Shown here piece by piece: positions 26,178 through 35,035 of a stretch of DNA of 52,847 bases. Numbering within the stretch: the stretch's first letter is position 1; the number at the start of each line of letters is the position of its first letter. The stretch is from Rhizobium sp. Q54 (GTDB lineage Bacteria > Pseudomonadota > Alphaproteobacteria > Reyranellales > Reyranellaceae). The DNA lies in contig CAMDOT010000012.1 of the NCBI GenBank assembly GCA_945903635.1, forward strand, positions 1 to 52,847, given 5' to 3'. The notes under the pieces were generated by a model, which was given only the letters and a program-made list of their open reading frames with translations, did not search any database and was not told the origin of the DNA. The position numbers were made by a program, and so were the translations under genes.

Positions 26178-26852
26178 TTGATCGTCGGGGGCGCCGACGG
26201 TTGCCGCACCGGCTGGGTAGTCTGCCGGCGCGACACCGACGGCACGTTGGACATAAGAGTTGTGAAGACCCTCGCAGAAGCCTGCGAGGGTCTTTCCATT
26301 TTGGCCGTCGACATGCCGATCGGCCTCACCGATACGCCCCGCCCCGGCCGCGCCTGCGAGAGCGAGGCGCGCGCCCTGATGCCGGGCAAGGCAAGCTCGG
26401 TCTTCCCGACTCCCTGTCGCCCAGCGCTGGCCTGCACGACGCACGCCGAGGCCAACGCCATCAGCCGGAAACTGGGCCTCGGCCTCAATCAGCAGACATT
26501 CCATCTGTTTCCCAAGATGCGCGAGATCGACGAACTTCTGCGCGGCAGCCGCAAACTCTGGCGCATCGTCTACGAGGCGCACCCCGAACTCGCCTTCACG
26601 CGCATGAACGGCGGCAAACCGGTGCTTGCCAAGAAGCGAAAGCCCGACGGCTTCGCCGAACGGCTGAAGCTACTCGCCAGGCACGGCTTCAAATGGAAGC
26701 CGATCGCGGTCTCCGGAGCCGCCCGCGATGACGTGCTCGACGCCATGGCGGTGTGCCGGACCGCAATGCAGATCGCCGAAGGAACGGCGACACGGCTCGG
26801 CCCCGCGCGCGAGCGTGACCGCTACGGCCTGCCGATGAACATCTGGTACTGA
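26178..26852 (+). CDS. DUF429 domain-containing protein
   Basis: A 224-residue protein of the RNase H-like DUF429 family. It opens GGADGCRTGWVV (family signature near the start), has VDMPIGLTD (about 49-57) and ends with DDVLDAMAVCRTA, placing acidic residues like those of a nuclease or ATPase fold. Activity is unknown. The likely start is the TTG at 26178, since the family motif begins only five residues later; no later start would keep it. It is convergent with the Bug gene, one base apart. Confidence 0.82.
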   Translation: MIVGGADGCRTGWVVCRRDTDGTLDIRVVKTLAEACEGLSILAVDMPIGLTDTPRPGRACESEARALMPGKASSVFPTPCRPALACTTHAEANAISRKLGLGLNQQTFHLFPKMREIDELLRGSRKLWRIVYEAHPELAFTRMNGGKPVLAKKRKPDGFAERLKLLARHGFKWKPIAVSGAARDDVLDAMAVCRTAMQIAEGTATRLGPARERDRYGLPMNIWY

Positions 26853-26853
26853 C

Positions 26854-27828
26854 CTACTCCGGCTTGATGCCGGCGGCCTGCAGCACGGGCACCCAGATTG
26901 CCTCCTGAATCTTGAGCCAGTCGGCGAGTTGCTGCGGGGTGCCGCCCATGGCGACGAAGCCGCGCTTCTTGAGGTCGTCCTTCCCCTCGGGCGTTGACAC
27001 CGCGTCGTTCAGCGCCTTGTTCAGCTTGGTGACGACCGCGGGCGGCGTGCCAGCCGGGGCTAGCAGCGTATAGACGATTGTGCCGTCGACATGGCCCGCG
27101 CCCAGTTCCTTGAAGGTGGGAATGGTCGGCGCCAGCGCCGAGCGCTCCAGCGACGCCATCGCGTAGGGCTTGAGCTTGCCGGCCGCGATCTGCGCCGCGA
27201 CGCTGGTGATGCTCGACATGCCGAGCTTGATGTGACCGCCCAGCAGGTCGGTGACCAGCGGCCCGGTGCCCCGGAACGGCACGTGCGTCAGCTTGATGCC
27301 GTTCAGCATGGCGAACTGCTCGGCCGACAAATGCATCGGTGTCGTCAGTCCAGCCGTGCCGTATTGCACGGCGCCGGGCGCCGCCTTGGCTGCCGCGATG
27401 ATCGCCTTGAGGTCTGCCCATGGTGCGTCGGCGCTGCCGACGAGCACCGACTCCTGCTTGGCGATGAAGCCGACCGGCACGAAAGCGGTCTTGGCATCGA
27501 AGCCGAGCTTGGCGACGATGTAGGGATAGAGCGGCAGGTTGTTGGCGCTGACGACCATCCAGTGACCGTCGGCCGGCTGCTTGGCCACGAATTCGTGCGC
27601 GATGCTGCCGCCACCTCCGCCCTTGTTGTCGATGATCACGGTGGCGCCGCCGAGCGCGCGTTGCATCGGTTCCTGGATGGCGCGCGCCAGCGCGTCCGTA
27701 CCGCCACCCGGCGGGAACGGCACGACGATGTGTACCGGCTGCGACGGAAAGCTCTGTGCGTAAACGGGCAGTCCGCCCGCCGCAGTCGCGGCGAGCGGAA
27801 GGAGAAGCAGGGAACGCCGTGTGTTCAT
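26854..27828 (-). CDS. Bug family tripartite tricarboxylate transporter substrate-binding protein
   Basis: A 324-residue periplasmic binding protein. Signal peptide about 1-24 (LLLLPLAATAAGGLPVYA), then the family core: VHIVVPFPPGGGTDALAR, VIIDNKGGGGGSIAHE and YGTAGLTTPMHLSAEQF. Members bind carboxylates or similar small molecules, either for TctAB permeases or as sensors. No tctA/tctB genes are nearby. Its ATG overlaps the stop of the beta-propeller gene (ATGA at 27828-27825) and lacks its own ribosome site, so the two proteins are made together. Confidence 0.9.
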   Translation of the reverse strand: MNTRRSLLLLPLAATAAGGLPVYAQSFPSQPVHIVVPFPPGGGTDALARAIQEPMQRALGGATVIIDNKGGGGGSIAHEFVAKQPADGHWMVVSANNLPLYPYIVAKLGFDAKTAFVPVGFIAKQESVLVGSADAPWADLKAIIAAAKAAPGAVQYGTAGLTTPMHLSAEQFAMLNGIKLTHVPFRGTGPLVTDLLGGHIKLGMSSITSVAAQIAAGKLKPYAMASLERSALAPTIPTFKELGAGHVDGTIVYTLLAPAGTPPAVVTKLNKALNDAVSTPEGKDDLKKRGFVAMGGTPQQLADWLKIQEAIWVPVLQAAGIKPE

Positions 27829-28973
27829 CGGTCGGTCGAAGCCCGGACCGCCGCAGCACCGCCGACCGTATCGATGGTCTGACCGGTATCGGTCAGCTTG
27901 CCGTTGTCGTTCTTGAACACCTGCATATTCCTTTGGTTCATGTTCCCGACGACCAGGCCGGAGCCATCGCGCGAGAACGACACGCCCTGCGACCAGCCGC
28001 CGATCGGCGCCTCGCTCACCTTGGTGAGCGTGTTTCCATCAAGGCGGTACATGACCACCATGCCCTTCGGCTTGTACTGCGGCGCGTCCTTTGGCCGGGT
28101 CGAACCGCCATGCGCCACACCGGCGATCCACTTTCCATCGCTCGACATCATCATGCCTTCGAGATTCTCGTGGCCGATGTCTGCCGTACCGGCGATCTTG
28201 CCGCCACCAGCGAGGTCGATGACCGTCAGAATGCCGTTGGCCTTCGGATCGCCCAGGCTTGCGACGACCGCAGTCTTGCCGTCCGGGGTCACCGACACGG
28301 CATAGGGCCGCGGCGCCACATCGAGCACGGCAGACGAGGTGATGTTGTCGCCGCCGAGCTTCATGAGCTCGACCTTCGCATCACCGTTGCGCGTGACGAC
28401 GCCGGTCGAACCGTCGGGCGAGACCGCCATGTGGCTCAACAAGGTCTTGGCGTCCATCAAAGGCACGGTCTTCAAGACCTTCACCTGCTTGCCGTCGATC
28501 GACAGAATCGAGATCGAGCCGGCCATCCGATTGGCGACGTATGCCCGCTTGCCGTCCTTGGTGATGAATATGCCTGCAGCACCGGGGCCAGTGTTCAGCG
28601 TGTCGAGGATCTTGCGATCCTTGAGGTCGATAACGGTCACCCGGTCATCGGGCACAAGCTTGGTGGGATCGGCCGGATCGATCTTCGATGAGGACGCCAC
28701 GAGGGCGATCGACTCGTCTGGGGTGATCGCAACCGAGAGCGGCGGACCGACGACGCTGCCGGGTACATTGTTGACCGTGCCCAGCACCTTCACCGGCAGC
28801 GCACCAAGATCGACGATGGTGATGGTGTCCGGCGGCGGGTTGGCGACGTTCTTGTTGACGCCGTTTGCCTGCGTGATCTTGTGATCGTTCGAGGAAACGG
28901 CGATCTGGGCATGCACCTGGGTGGCGCCGAGACTCAACGCAACGCAAACGCCCGCAATAACGGTGTTCCGCAT
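27825..28973 (-). CDS. Exported YncE-like beta-propeller protein
   Basis: A 382-residue secreted protein. Signal peptide about 1-22 (ending VHA), then repeated propeller strands of the form ITPDESIALVAS, ITKDGKRAYVANR, VSPDGSTGVVTR and VTPDGKTAVVAS. This is the YncE/YVTN seven-blade type found in periplasmic or surface proteins. The biochemical role is unknown. GAGGAGG lies well placed before the ATG. Translational coupling to the Bug binding protein suggests a shared substrate or compartment. Confidence 0.82.
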   Translation of the reverse strand: MRNTVIAGVCVALSLGATQVHAQIAVSSNDHKITQANGVNKNVANPPPDTITIVDLGALPVKVLGTVNNVPGSVVGPPLSVAITPDESIALVASSSKIDPADPTKLVPDDRVTVIDLKDRKILDTLNTGPGAAGIFITKDGKRAYVANRMAGSISILSIDGKQVKVLKTVPLMDAKTLLSHMAVSPDGSTGVVTRNGDAKVELMKLGGDNITSSAVLDVAPRPYAVSVTPDGKTAVVASLGDPKANGILTVIDLAGGGKIAGTADIGHENLEGMMMSSDGKWIAGVAHGGSTRPKDAPQYKPKGMVVMYRLDGNTLTKVSEAPIGGWSQGVSFSRDGSGLVVGNMNQRNMQVFKNDNGKLTDTGQTIDTVGGAAAVRASTDR

Positions 28974-29085
28974 GGGTCTTCCTCCTCGGCTGGCTCCATT
29001 TTCCAGAGCATTCGAGCCGTGCGGAAGCTTAGCGCCTGCAGGTGGCGCGCGAAATCACATTCCTGTTGCCGAGCCCCTGAGGGGA

Positions 29086-29358
29086 TCAAACCATCCCGAG
29101 CGCGTGCTTGTAGACGTCGAGCAGCGTCTCCTGCTCCGCCCGGTCGGCAGCATCCATCTGGCGGAGCGAAACGACCTTCCGCATGGTCTTGACGTCGTAG
29201 CCGACGCCCTTCGCTTCCGAATAGACATCCTTGATGTCGCCACCGATGGCCTTGCGCTCTTCCTCGAGCTTCTCGATCCGCTCGACGAAGCTCTTCAGCC
29301 GGTCGGCCGAAACCGGCCCGGCCTTGGTCTTCTTGGAAACGGCGCTTCCGTCCGGCAT
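29086..29358 (-). CDS. DUF2312 protein, GapR-like nucleoid-associated protein
   Basis: A 90-residue helical DNA-binding protein. The coiled-coil stretch ADRLKSFVERIEKLEEERKA and GDIKDVYSEAKGVGYDVKTM match the family of Caulobacter GapR, which clamps overtwisted, AT-rich DNA ahead of polymerases. It ends LLDVYKHALGMV. AGGAG upstream of the ATG at 29358 fixes the start. It is alone in its transcript. Confidence 0.92.
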   Translation of the reverse strand: MPDGSAVSKKTKAGPVSADRLKSFVERIEKLEEERKAIGGDIKDVYSEAKGVGYDVKTMRKVVSLRQMDAADRAEQETLLDVYKHALGMV

Positions 29359-29469
29359 GTCCTCAACTCCTAGGGTCCAGTCAGGCGGACCATAGGAGCC
29401 GAGGGCATGTCGGCTCAATGACGCTGTTGCGATGAAAGATGGGGATAACGGGGACCGTCCGGGCGAGCT

Positions 29470-29769
29470 TCAGCCGTGCTTGTGCTGGCCCTTGTCGAAG
29501 GCCTTCTTCCGGTCGCCCGAGGCTTCCTTCTGGTGCTTGGCCTTCCACTCGTCGTAGGGCATGCCGTAGACGATCTCGCGGGCCTTCGGGTCGGTGACCT
29601 CGATGCCCTGCTTGCCTGCCTCCTCGCGATACCAGCGCGACAGGCAATTGCGGCAGAAGCCCGCCAGATTCATCATATCGATGTTCTGGACGTCGGTGCG
29701 CTCCTGCAGATGCGCGACCAGCCGGCGGAAAGCGGCGGCTTCGAGGTCGGTGCGGGTCTTGTCGTCCAT
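29470..29769 (-). CDS. DUF1244 domain-containing protein
   Basis: A 99-residue small soluble protein. The family core is FRRLVAHLQERTDVQNID followed by MNLAGFCRNCLSRWYREEA with a Cys-x2-Cys pair that may bind a metal. The function is not established. AGGAGA lies before the ATG at 29769. It follows the N-formylglutamate amidohydrolase gene by 43 bases on the same strand. The charged C terminus (KKAFDKGQHKHG) is lysine- and histidine-rich. Confidence 0.88.
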   Translation of the reverse strand: MDDKTRTDLEAAAFRRLVAHLQERTDVQNIDMMNLAGFCRNCLSRWYREEAGKQGIEVTDPKAREIVYGMPYDEWKAKHQKEASGDRKKAFDKGQHKHG

Positions 29770-29812
29770 GGCGATCTCCTGGGACGTTTGGGCCTTGGCT
29801 GCGGATATAGGC

Positions 29813-30580
29813 TCAGCCCAGGGCCACCGCAACGGCGGCACGGATCGCCGGCGCCAGCCGCCGCCCCCAGGCGCGCGCTTCGTCCGAGGTGCCGATCAGG
29901 TCCTGGCGGACTTCAAGCGAGCAATGCGGCAGGCCGCGTGGTCGCGCATGGGCCGTGAGCGTGTATTCATAGGAGGCGCGCGCCGAATAAGGCTCGTTGT
30001 CGCCCACCACCAGGGAGGGATCGCGCCGCAACTCGGCGAGCAGCGGCTCCGGCAGGCGCGGATCGTCGTTCCACAGCACGCCGACATGCCAGGGGCGCTG
30101 GAAGCCGTTCATCTCGGGCGTAAAGCTGTGCATCACCAGCATGGCAACGGGCCGCCCGCCCGCCGTCATCCGGTCCAGGTGACGGTCGACCTCGTGGTGG
30201 TAGGGCCAGAAGCACGCCTCGGCGCGCGCGTCGATCTGTTCCTTGGTGAGGGAGCGATTCGCCGGAACATGGACGCCGTCGCTGATCTCCGGCGTCGATC
30301 CCTCGCCGCCCGGCCAACGGTTACAATCGATCACCAGCCGCGAATAGCCCGATGCCACGAGAGGCGCATCGAGGGTGGAGGCGAGTTCGATCGCCGCTTC
30401 GAGGCCGCCGATATCCCAACCGATGTGACGTGCAAGCTCGTCTTCGGAGATGCCGAGATCGCCCAAGGCCTTGGGGACGGCCTTGCTGGCATGATCGCAG
30501 AGCAGAAGGAGCGGCGCCGCGCCTTTCTCGTTGAAGACGGAATACGGCGGCGGATCGCCGGGTCCGAGGAGTTGTTGCAT
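29813..30580 (-). CDS. N-formylglutamate amidohydrolase family protein
   Basis: A 255-residue zinc amidohydrolase related to HutG-type N-formylglutamate deformylases, which release glutamate and formate. Key segments are LLLCDHASKAVP, DIGGLEAAI, DCNRWPG and HVGVLWNDDPR; histidines and acidic residues in these segments would bind zinc. No histidine-utilisation genes are nearby, so the substrate may be another N-acyl amino acid. AGGGG precedes the ATG at 30580. It is divergent from the glycerate kinase with only 29 bases between start codons. Confidence 0.86.
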   Translation of the reverse strand: MQQLLGPGDPPPYSVFNEKGAAPLLLLCDHASKAVPKALGDLGISEDELARHIGWDIGGLEAAIELASTLDAPLVASGYSRLVIDCNRWPGGEGSTPEISDGVHVPANRSLTKEQIDARAEACFWPYHHEVDRHLDRMTAGGRPVAMLVMHSFTPEMNGFQRPWHVGVLWNDDPRLPEPLLAELRRDPSLVVGDNEPYSARASYEYTLTAHARPRGLPHCSLEVRQDLIGTSDEARAWGRRLAPAIRAAVAVALG

Positions 30581-30609
30581 CGCGCCCCTATAGTGCGAAG
30601 ATTGCCCAA

Positions 30610-31890
30610 ATGAAAGATGCCGATGCCCGCGCCCTGTTGCGCGACCTGTTCGATGCCGCACTGGCAGCCGCCCGCCCCGCCACCTGCCTCGCGCCTTACA
30701 TCGCCAAGCTCGCGCCGCCTAAAGGCCGCACGATCTTGATCGGCGCCGGCAAGGCAAGTGCCGCAATGGCGCGCGCGGTCGAAGACCAGTGGCCGTATCC
30801 GCTCGATGGTCTCGTCGTCACCCGTTACGGCTATGGCGAGACCTGCAAGCGCATCGAGATCGTCGAGGCCGCACACCCTGTGCCCGACGAAAAGGGCCGC
30901 GCCACCGCCGGCCGCATCCTCGAAAAGGTGAAGGGCCTCACGGAAGACGACTTGGTGCTCTGCCTCATCTCCGGCGGTGCCTCGTCGCTGCTGGCGCTTC
31001 CCGCTCCCGGCCTGTCGCTGGCCGACAAGCAGGAGGTCAATCGCGCGCTGCTGAAGTCGGGCGCCAACATCGTCGAAATGAATACGGTGCGAAAGCACCT
31101 CTCGGCCATAAAGGGCGGCCGACTGGCAATTGCCGCCCAGCCCGCGCACGTGCTGTCGTGGCTGATCTCCGACGTGCCCAACGACGATCCCGGTGTGATC
31201 GGCTCCGGGCCCACCGTGGCGGACCGCACGACCTTCGCCGAAGCATTGGCGGTGCTCGCCAAATACCGCATCGATCCGCCCGCTGCCGTGCGCGCGCATC
31301 TCGAGGCGGGTGCCGCAGGCAAGATCGAAGAAACACCCAAACCTGCCGACCCGAGGCTTAAGCGCGTCGAGACCATTGTGGTCGCGACTCCGAAGCAATC
31401 TCTCGACGCCGCCGCGGCGGTCGCGCGGTCGCGCGGCTGTGTCGTGGTGATGCTGGGCGATAATCTTGAAGGCGAGGCGCGCGAACTGGGTGCGGCGCAC
31501 GCCCGTCGCGCGCTCGACCTGGTAAAACGCGCCACCAAGCCAACCGTCGTCCTCTCCGGTGGCGAGACGACGGTGACGGTGCGCGGCAAGGGCCGTGGCG
31601 GCCGCAACGTCGAGTATCTGCTCGGCAAGGCGATCGAGGCGGATGGTGCACCGCAGATCTGGGGGCTCGCTGCCGATACCGATGGTGTCGATGGCGCGGA
31701 GGAAATCGCCGGCGCCATCTTCACTCCGGATTCGCTGGCGCGCGCGCTGGCCAAGGGGCACGATCCCAAGGCGATGCTGCAGAACAATGACGGCCACAGC
31801 TTCTTCGAGAGTCTGGGCGACAGCCTGGTCACCGGGCCGACCCGGACCAACGTCAACGATTTCCGTGCCACCCTGATCGTGCCTCATTGA
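30610..31890 (+). CDS. Glycerate kinase, type 2 (MOFRL/TtuD family)
   Basis: A 426-residue cytosolic enzyme that phosphorylates glycerate, in this family usually to 2-phosphoglycerate. An N-terminal DUF4147 part (GAGKASAAMARAVE, LISGGASSLLALP) and a C-terminal MOFRL part (VLSGGETTVTVRGKGRGGRN, AADTDGVDGAEEIAG) are both complete. TtuD annotations as hydroxypyruvate reductase belong to the same family. It heads a same-strand run with the GFA, otnK-C-I, ltnD and pyk genes; its product can pass via enolase to pyruvate kinase. No good Shine-Dalgarno is seen before the ATG. Confidence 0.92.
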   Translation: MKDADARALLRDLFDAALAAARPATCLAPYIAKLAPPKGRTILIGAGKASAAMARAVEDQWPYPLDGLVVTRYGYGETCKRIEIVEAAHPVPDEKGRATAGRILEKVKGLTEDDLVLCLISGGASSLLALPAPGLSLADKQEVNRALLKSGANIVEMNTVRKHLSAIKGGRLAIAAQPAHVLSWLISDVPNDDPGVIGSGPTVADRTTFAEALAVLAKYRIDPPAAVRAHLEAGAAGKIEETPKPADPRLKRVETIVVATPKQSLDAAAAVARSRGCVVVMLGDNLEGEARELGAAHARRALDLVKRATKPTVVLSGGETTVTVRGKGRGGRNVEYLLGKAIEADGAPQIWGLAADTDGVDGAEEIAGAIFTPDSLARALAKGHDPKAMLQNNDGHSFFESLGDSLVTGPTRTNVNDFRATLIVPH

Positions 31891-31903
31891 TTCCGAGGGC
31901 CAC

Positions 31904-32323
31904 ATGACGACCTACACCGGTTCCTGCCATTGCGGCGGTATCGCCATCCGCTTCGAGTCGGAAAAGAAGCCCGAGGAGATGCGGGTCGGCCGCTGCGGTT
32001 GCAGCTTCTGCCGCCGCCACGGCGCGCGGACCCTGGGCGATCCGGCGGGATCGGTCGAATTCCATGCCAAGCCAGGCGCTCTTTCCCGCTACCGCTTCGG
32101 GCTCGGGATCACCGACTACCTGCTGTGCGCAAAATGCGGCGCCTATGTCGGCGCCGTCATGCCGGATGAAAGCGGGCCGATCGGTATCGTCAACGTCAAT
32201 TCACTCGACATCCGCGACACATTCGATCCCGCGCCCGCACTGCACCATTACGACGGCGAGGACGAGGCCCGGCGCCGCAGCCGCCGCCGAAAGTTCTGGA
32301 TGAAGACGACCGTGATCGCCTAA
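31904..32323 (+). CDS. GFA family (glutathione-dependent formaldehyde-activating-like) protein
   Basis: A 139-residue zinc protein of the GFA/CENP-V fold. Zinc cysteines appear in GSCHCGGIAI (about 6-15), GRCGCSFCRRHGA (about 30-42) and LCAKCGAYVG (about 74-83). Family members bind glutathione adducts; the proposed formaldehyde-glutathione role is not general. GAGGG precedes the ATG. It sits 13 bases after the glycerate kinase and 9 before otnK, a passenger whose role in acid-sugar use is not obvious; handling of aldehyde by-products is possible. Confidence 0.85.
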   Translation: MTTYTGSCHCGGIAIRFESEKKPEEMRVGRCGCSFCRRHGARTLGDPAGSVEFHAKPGALSRYRFGLGITDYLLCAKCGAYVGAVMPDESGPIGIVNVNSLDIRDTFDPAPALHHYDGEDEARRRSRRRKFWMKTTVIA

Positions 32324-32332
32324 CGTCCTCCC

Positions 32333-33589
32333 ATGGCTGTACTTGGAGTAATTGCCGACGATTTCACCGGCGCGACCGACATCGCGGGCATGCTGGTCAA
32401 GGGTGGCATGCGCACGATCCAGACGATCGGCGTGCCGCCCAAAGGCGGAATTCCCGATGACGTCGATGCCGTCGTTGTCGCGCTCAAGACCCGCTCGATC
32501 TCGGCAAAGGAAGCCATCGCCCAGTCGCTCGATGCGCTGAAGGCACTTCAGGCAGCCGGCTGCGTCCGCTTCTTCTTCAAATACTGCTCGACCTTCGATT
32601 CGACCGATGCCGGCAACATCGGCCCGGTGGGCGACGCATTGCTCGATGCGCTCAAGTCCTCACAGGCCATCTACTGCCCAGCCTTTCCAGTGAACGGACG
32701 CACGATCTTCTTCGGCTACCTGTTCGTGGGCGACCTGCTGCTATCGGACACGCACATGCGGCACCATCCGCTGAATCCGATGACGGATTCGAGCCTGGTC
32801 CGCGTGCTTGCCCGCCAGACGACGCACAAGGTTGGACTGGTGGCGCTGAAGCAGGTGCAGTCCGGCTCGGCGGCCCTGCGTGCGGCGCTCGACAAGCTGG
32901 GTGCTGAAGGTGTTCGCCACGTCGTCGTCGATGCCGTGGCAGATACCGATCTTGGGATCATCGGCGAGGCGATCGGCGACGATGTGCTCGTCACCGGCGG
33001 TTCCGGCGTCGCTCTCGGCCTGCCTGCCGCCTATCGCCGCCGTGGACTGCTGACGCGCAAACCCAATGCCGACACGCTGCCGAAGGTCGGCGGCACGGCG
33101 GCGGTGCTCGCCGGCTCCTGCTCGGCGGCCACCCTCGGCCAGATCGCCGCCTTCAAGGGCCCACACCTGGCGCTCGACACCGATGCCATCTGCCGTGGCG
33201 AACCCGTGGCTGAGAAGGCGCTGGCCTGGGCCAGAGACAAGCTCGGCAATGGACCCATCCTGCTCTCCGCCAGCGACAAGCCGGAGGTGGTGAAAGCACT
33301 GCAGGCGAAATACGGCGTCGAGAAGTCGAGTCAGGCAATCGAGAAAACGATGGCCGCCCTTGCGCGTGGCCTGGTGGCGGCCGGCGTCGGTCGCCTCGTC
33401 GTTGCCGGCGGCGAGACCTCGGGCGCGGTCGTTAGCGCCCTCGACGTGACGGCGCTGCGCATCGGACCGGAGATCGATCCCGGCGTGCCGTGGACCGCGT
33501 CGGTCGGAAAGAAGCCGCTGTTGCTGGCGCTGAAGTCAGGCAACTTCGGCGCGCCGGATTTCTTCAGCAAAGCCTTCGAGCGCCTATGA
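32333..33589 (+). CDS. otnK: 3-oxo-tetronate kinase OtnK
   Basis: Phosphorylates 3-oxo-tetronate at C4 in the catabolism of four-carbon acid sugars (erythronate/threonate). At 418 residues it is a two-domain DUF1537-type kinase: substrate domain with GVIADDFTGATDIA (about 5-18) and FKYCSTFDST (about 82-91), and nucleotide domain with VLAGSCSAATLGQI and GGETSGAVVSAL. Context is decisive: otnC, otnI and ltnD follow directly. It overlaps otnC as ATGA. Confidence 0.93.
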   Translation: MAVLGVIADDFTGATDIAGMLVKGGMRTIQTIGVPPKGGIPDDVDAVVVALKTRSISAKEAIAQSLDALKALQAAGCVRFFFKYCSTFDSTDAGNIGPVGDALLDALKSSQAIYCPAFPVNGRTIFFGYLFVGDLLLSDTHMRHHPLNPMTDSSLVRVLARQTTHKVGLVALKQVQSGSAALRAALDKLGAEGVRHVVVDAVADTDLGIIGEAIGDDVLVTGGSGVALGLPAAYRRRGLLTRKPNADTLPKVGGTAAVLAGSCSAATLGQIAAFKGPHLALDTDAICRGEPVAEKALAWARDKLGNGPILLSASDKPEVVKALQAKYGVEKSSQAIEKTMAALARGLVAAGVGRLVVAGGETSGAVVSALDVTALRIGPEIDPGVPWTASVGKKPLLLALKSGNFGAPDFFSKAFERL

Positions 33590-34233
33590 GCACCAAGGAG
33601 TCCAAGGCCCGCGACGACATCTGCGCGCTCGGCGCCAAGCTCGCGGCCCGCGGCCTGTGTCCCGGCACGTCGGGCAACATCAGCATGCGTATCGACGACG
33701 GCTGGCTGATGAGCCCGACCAATTCGTCGCTGGGTGAACTCGATCCGGGCCAGCTCTCCAAGCTCGATCTCTCGGGAAAGCACGTGGCGGGCGATCCGCC
33801 GACCAAGGAAGCGCTGCTTCATCGCTCGGTCTACGACGTGCGGCCCAAGGATCGCGCCATCGTGCATCTTCATTGCACGCATGCCGTGGCGATCTCCTGC
33901 CTCGATCCGTCCTGCCACCACAGCGCCGAGAGCACCCTGCCGCCGATCACACCCTACTTCGTGATGCGGGTCGGCAAGCTGCCGCTGGTGCCCTACTTCA
34001 AGCCGGGCGATCCCGAGCTCGCCGATGCCATCCGAGAGTATGCGACCGGCCATCGCGCCGTGCTGCTGGCCAACCACGGCCCGGTGGTGGCCGGAACCTC
34101 GCTGTCGGCCGCCTCCGCCTCGATCGAGGAACTGGAGGAAACCGCCAAGCTCCATCTGCTCCTCCAAGGCCTCAAGACGCGTACCCTGTCCGACTTCCAG
34201 GTACGCGAAGTCGAAGAAGCCTTCCCCTCTTGA
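33586..34233 (+). CDS. otnC: 3-oxo-tetronate 4-phosphate decarboxylase OtnC (class II aldolase fold)
   Basis: Decarboxylates 3-oxo-tetronate 4-phosphate to dihydroxyacetone phosphate. The 215-residue class II aldolase/adducin protein shows the phosphate loop GTSGNIS (about 27-33), catalytic E74 or nearby in PTKEALLH, zinc histidines H94 and H96 in IVHLHCTH, and the third in ANHGPVV (about 164). Its ATG overlaps the otnK TGA (33586-33589). Related fuculose- and ribulose-phosphate aldolases are less likely given the neighbours. Confidence 0.93.
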   Translation: MSTKESKARDDICALGAKLAARGLCPGTSGNISMRIDDGWLMSPTNSSLGELDPGQLSKLDLSGKHVAGDPPTKEALLHRSVYDVRPKDRAIVHLHCTHAVAISCLDPSCHHSAESTLPPITPYFVMRVGKLPLVPYFKPGDPELADAIREYATGHRAVLLANHGPVVAGTSLSAASASIEELEETAKLHLLLQGLKTRTLSDFQVREVEEAFPS

Positions 34234-34246
34234 CGGGACAACAACA

Positions 34247-35032
34247 ATGCCCAAGCTCGCCGCCAACCTGTCGTGGATCTACCAGGAAGTTCCGTTCCTG
34301 CAGCGCTTCGGCGCCGCCGCGGCGCATGGCTTCAAGGCGGTCGAAATCCTGTTTCCGTACGAGGCGCCAGCCGCCGACATTGCGGCCGAACTGAAGAAGC
34401 ACAAGCTCACGCAGGCCCTGTTCAATCTGCCACCGGGCGACTGGAGCAAGGGCGAGCGCGGGCTCGCTGCCCTGCCCGGCCGCGAGGCCGAGTTTGCCGC
34501 AGCACTTGAGAAGGCACTCGACTACGCCAAGGTGCTGGAGTGCCAAACCCTGCATGTCATGTCGGGCATGATCGCGCCGGGCGCCGACACCAAGGCCATG
34601 CATCGTACCTTCGTCTCGAACCTCAAGAAGGTCTGCGACCGCACGGCCAAGAGCGGCCTCACGATCGTGATGGAGCCGATCAACCACCGCGACATTCCAG
34701 GCTACTTCACCAACACGACCGATCAGGTGAAGCAGATCATCGAGGAAGTGGGCGCGCCGCACCTGAAACTGCAGCTCGACCTCTATCATATGCAGGTGAC
34801 CGAAGGGGATCTGCAGAAGCGCACCGAGCGGCTGTTCCCGATCACTGCCCACGTCCAGATCGCGGGCAACCCGGACCGCAACGAACCCGACGTCGGCGAA
34901 GCCAATCACCTCTACCTGCTCGATGTCCTCGATCGGCTGGGCTACCAGGGTTACGTCGGTCTCGAATACAAGCCCAAGACCACGACCGGCGCGGGCCTCG
35001 GCTGGGCTGCCAAGTACGGCATCAAGGCCTGA
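34247..35032 (+). CDS. otnI: 2-oxo-tetronate isomerase OtnI (hydroxypyruvate isomerase-like)
   Basis: Interconverts 2-oxo- and 3-oxo-tetronate. The 261-residue TIM barrel belongs to the xylose-isomerase-like/Hyi family: LSWIYQEVPFLQRFGAAAA at the start, MEPINHRDIPGYF (metal-binding Glu) in the middle, LQLDLYHMQ and a terminal GLEYKPKTTTGAGLGW. GGGA lies eight bases before the ATG. Hydroxypyruvate isomerase is a possible alternative function because a glycerate kinase is in the same run; the otnK-otnC pair favours OtnI. Confidence 0.9.
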   Translation: MPKLAANLSWIYQEVPFLQRFGAAAAHGFKAVEILFPYEAPAADIAAELKKHKLTQALFNLPPGDWSKGERGLAALPGREAEFAAALEKALDYAKVLECQTLHVMSGMIAPGADTKAMHRTFVSNLKKVCDRTAKSGLTIVMEPINHRDIPGYFTNTTDQVKQIIEEVGAPHLKLQLDLYHMQVTEGDLQKRTERLFPITAHVQIAGNPDRNEPDVGEANHLYLLDVLDRLGYQGYVGLEYKPKTTTGAGLGWAAKYGIKA

Positions 35033-35035
35033 TCG

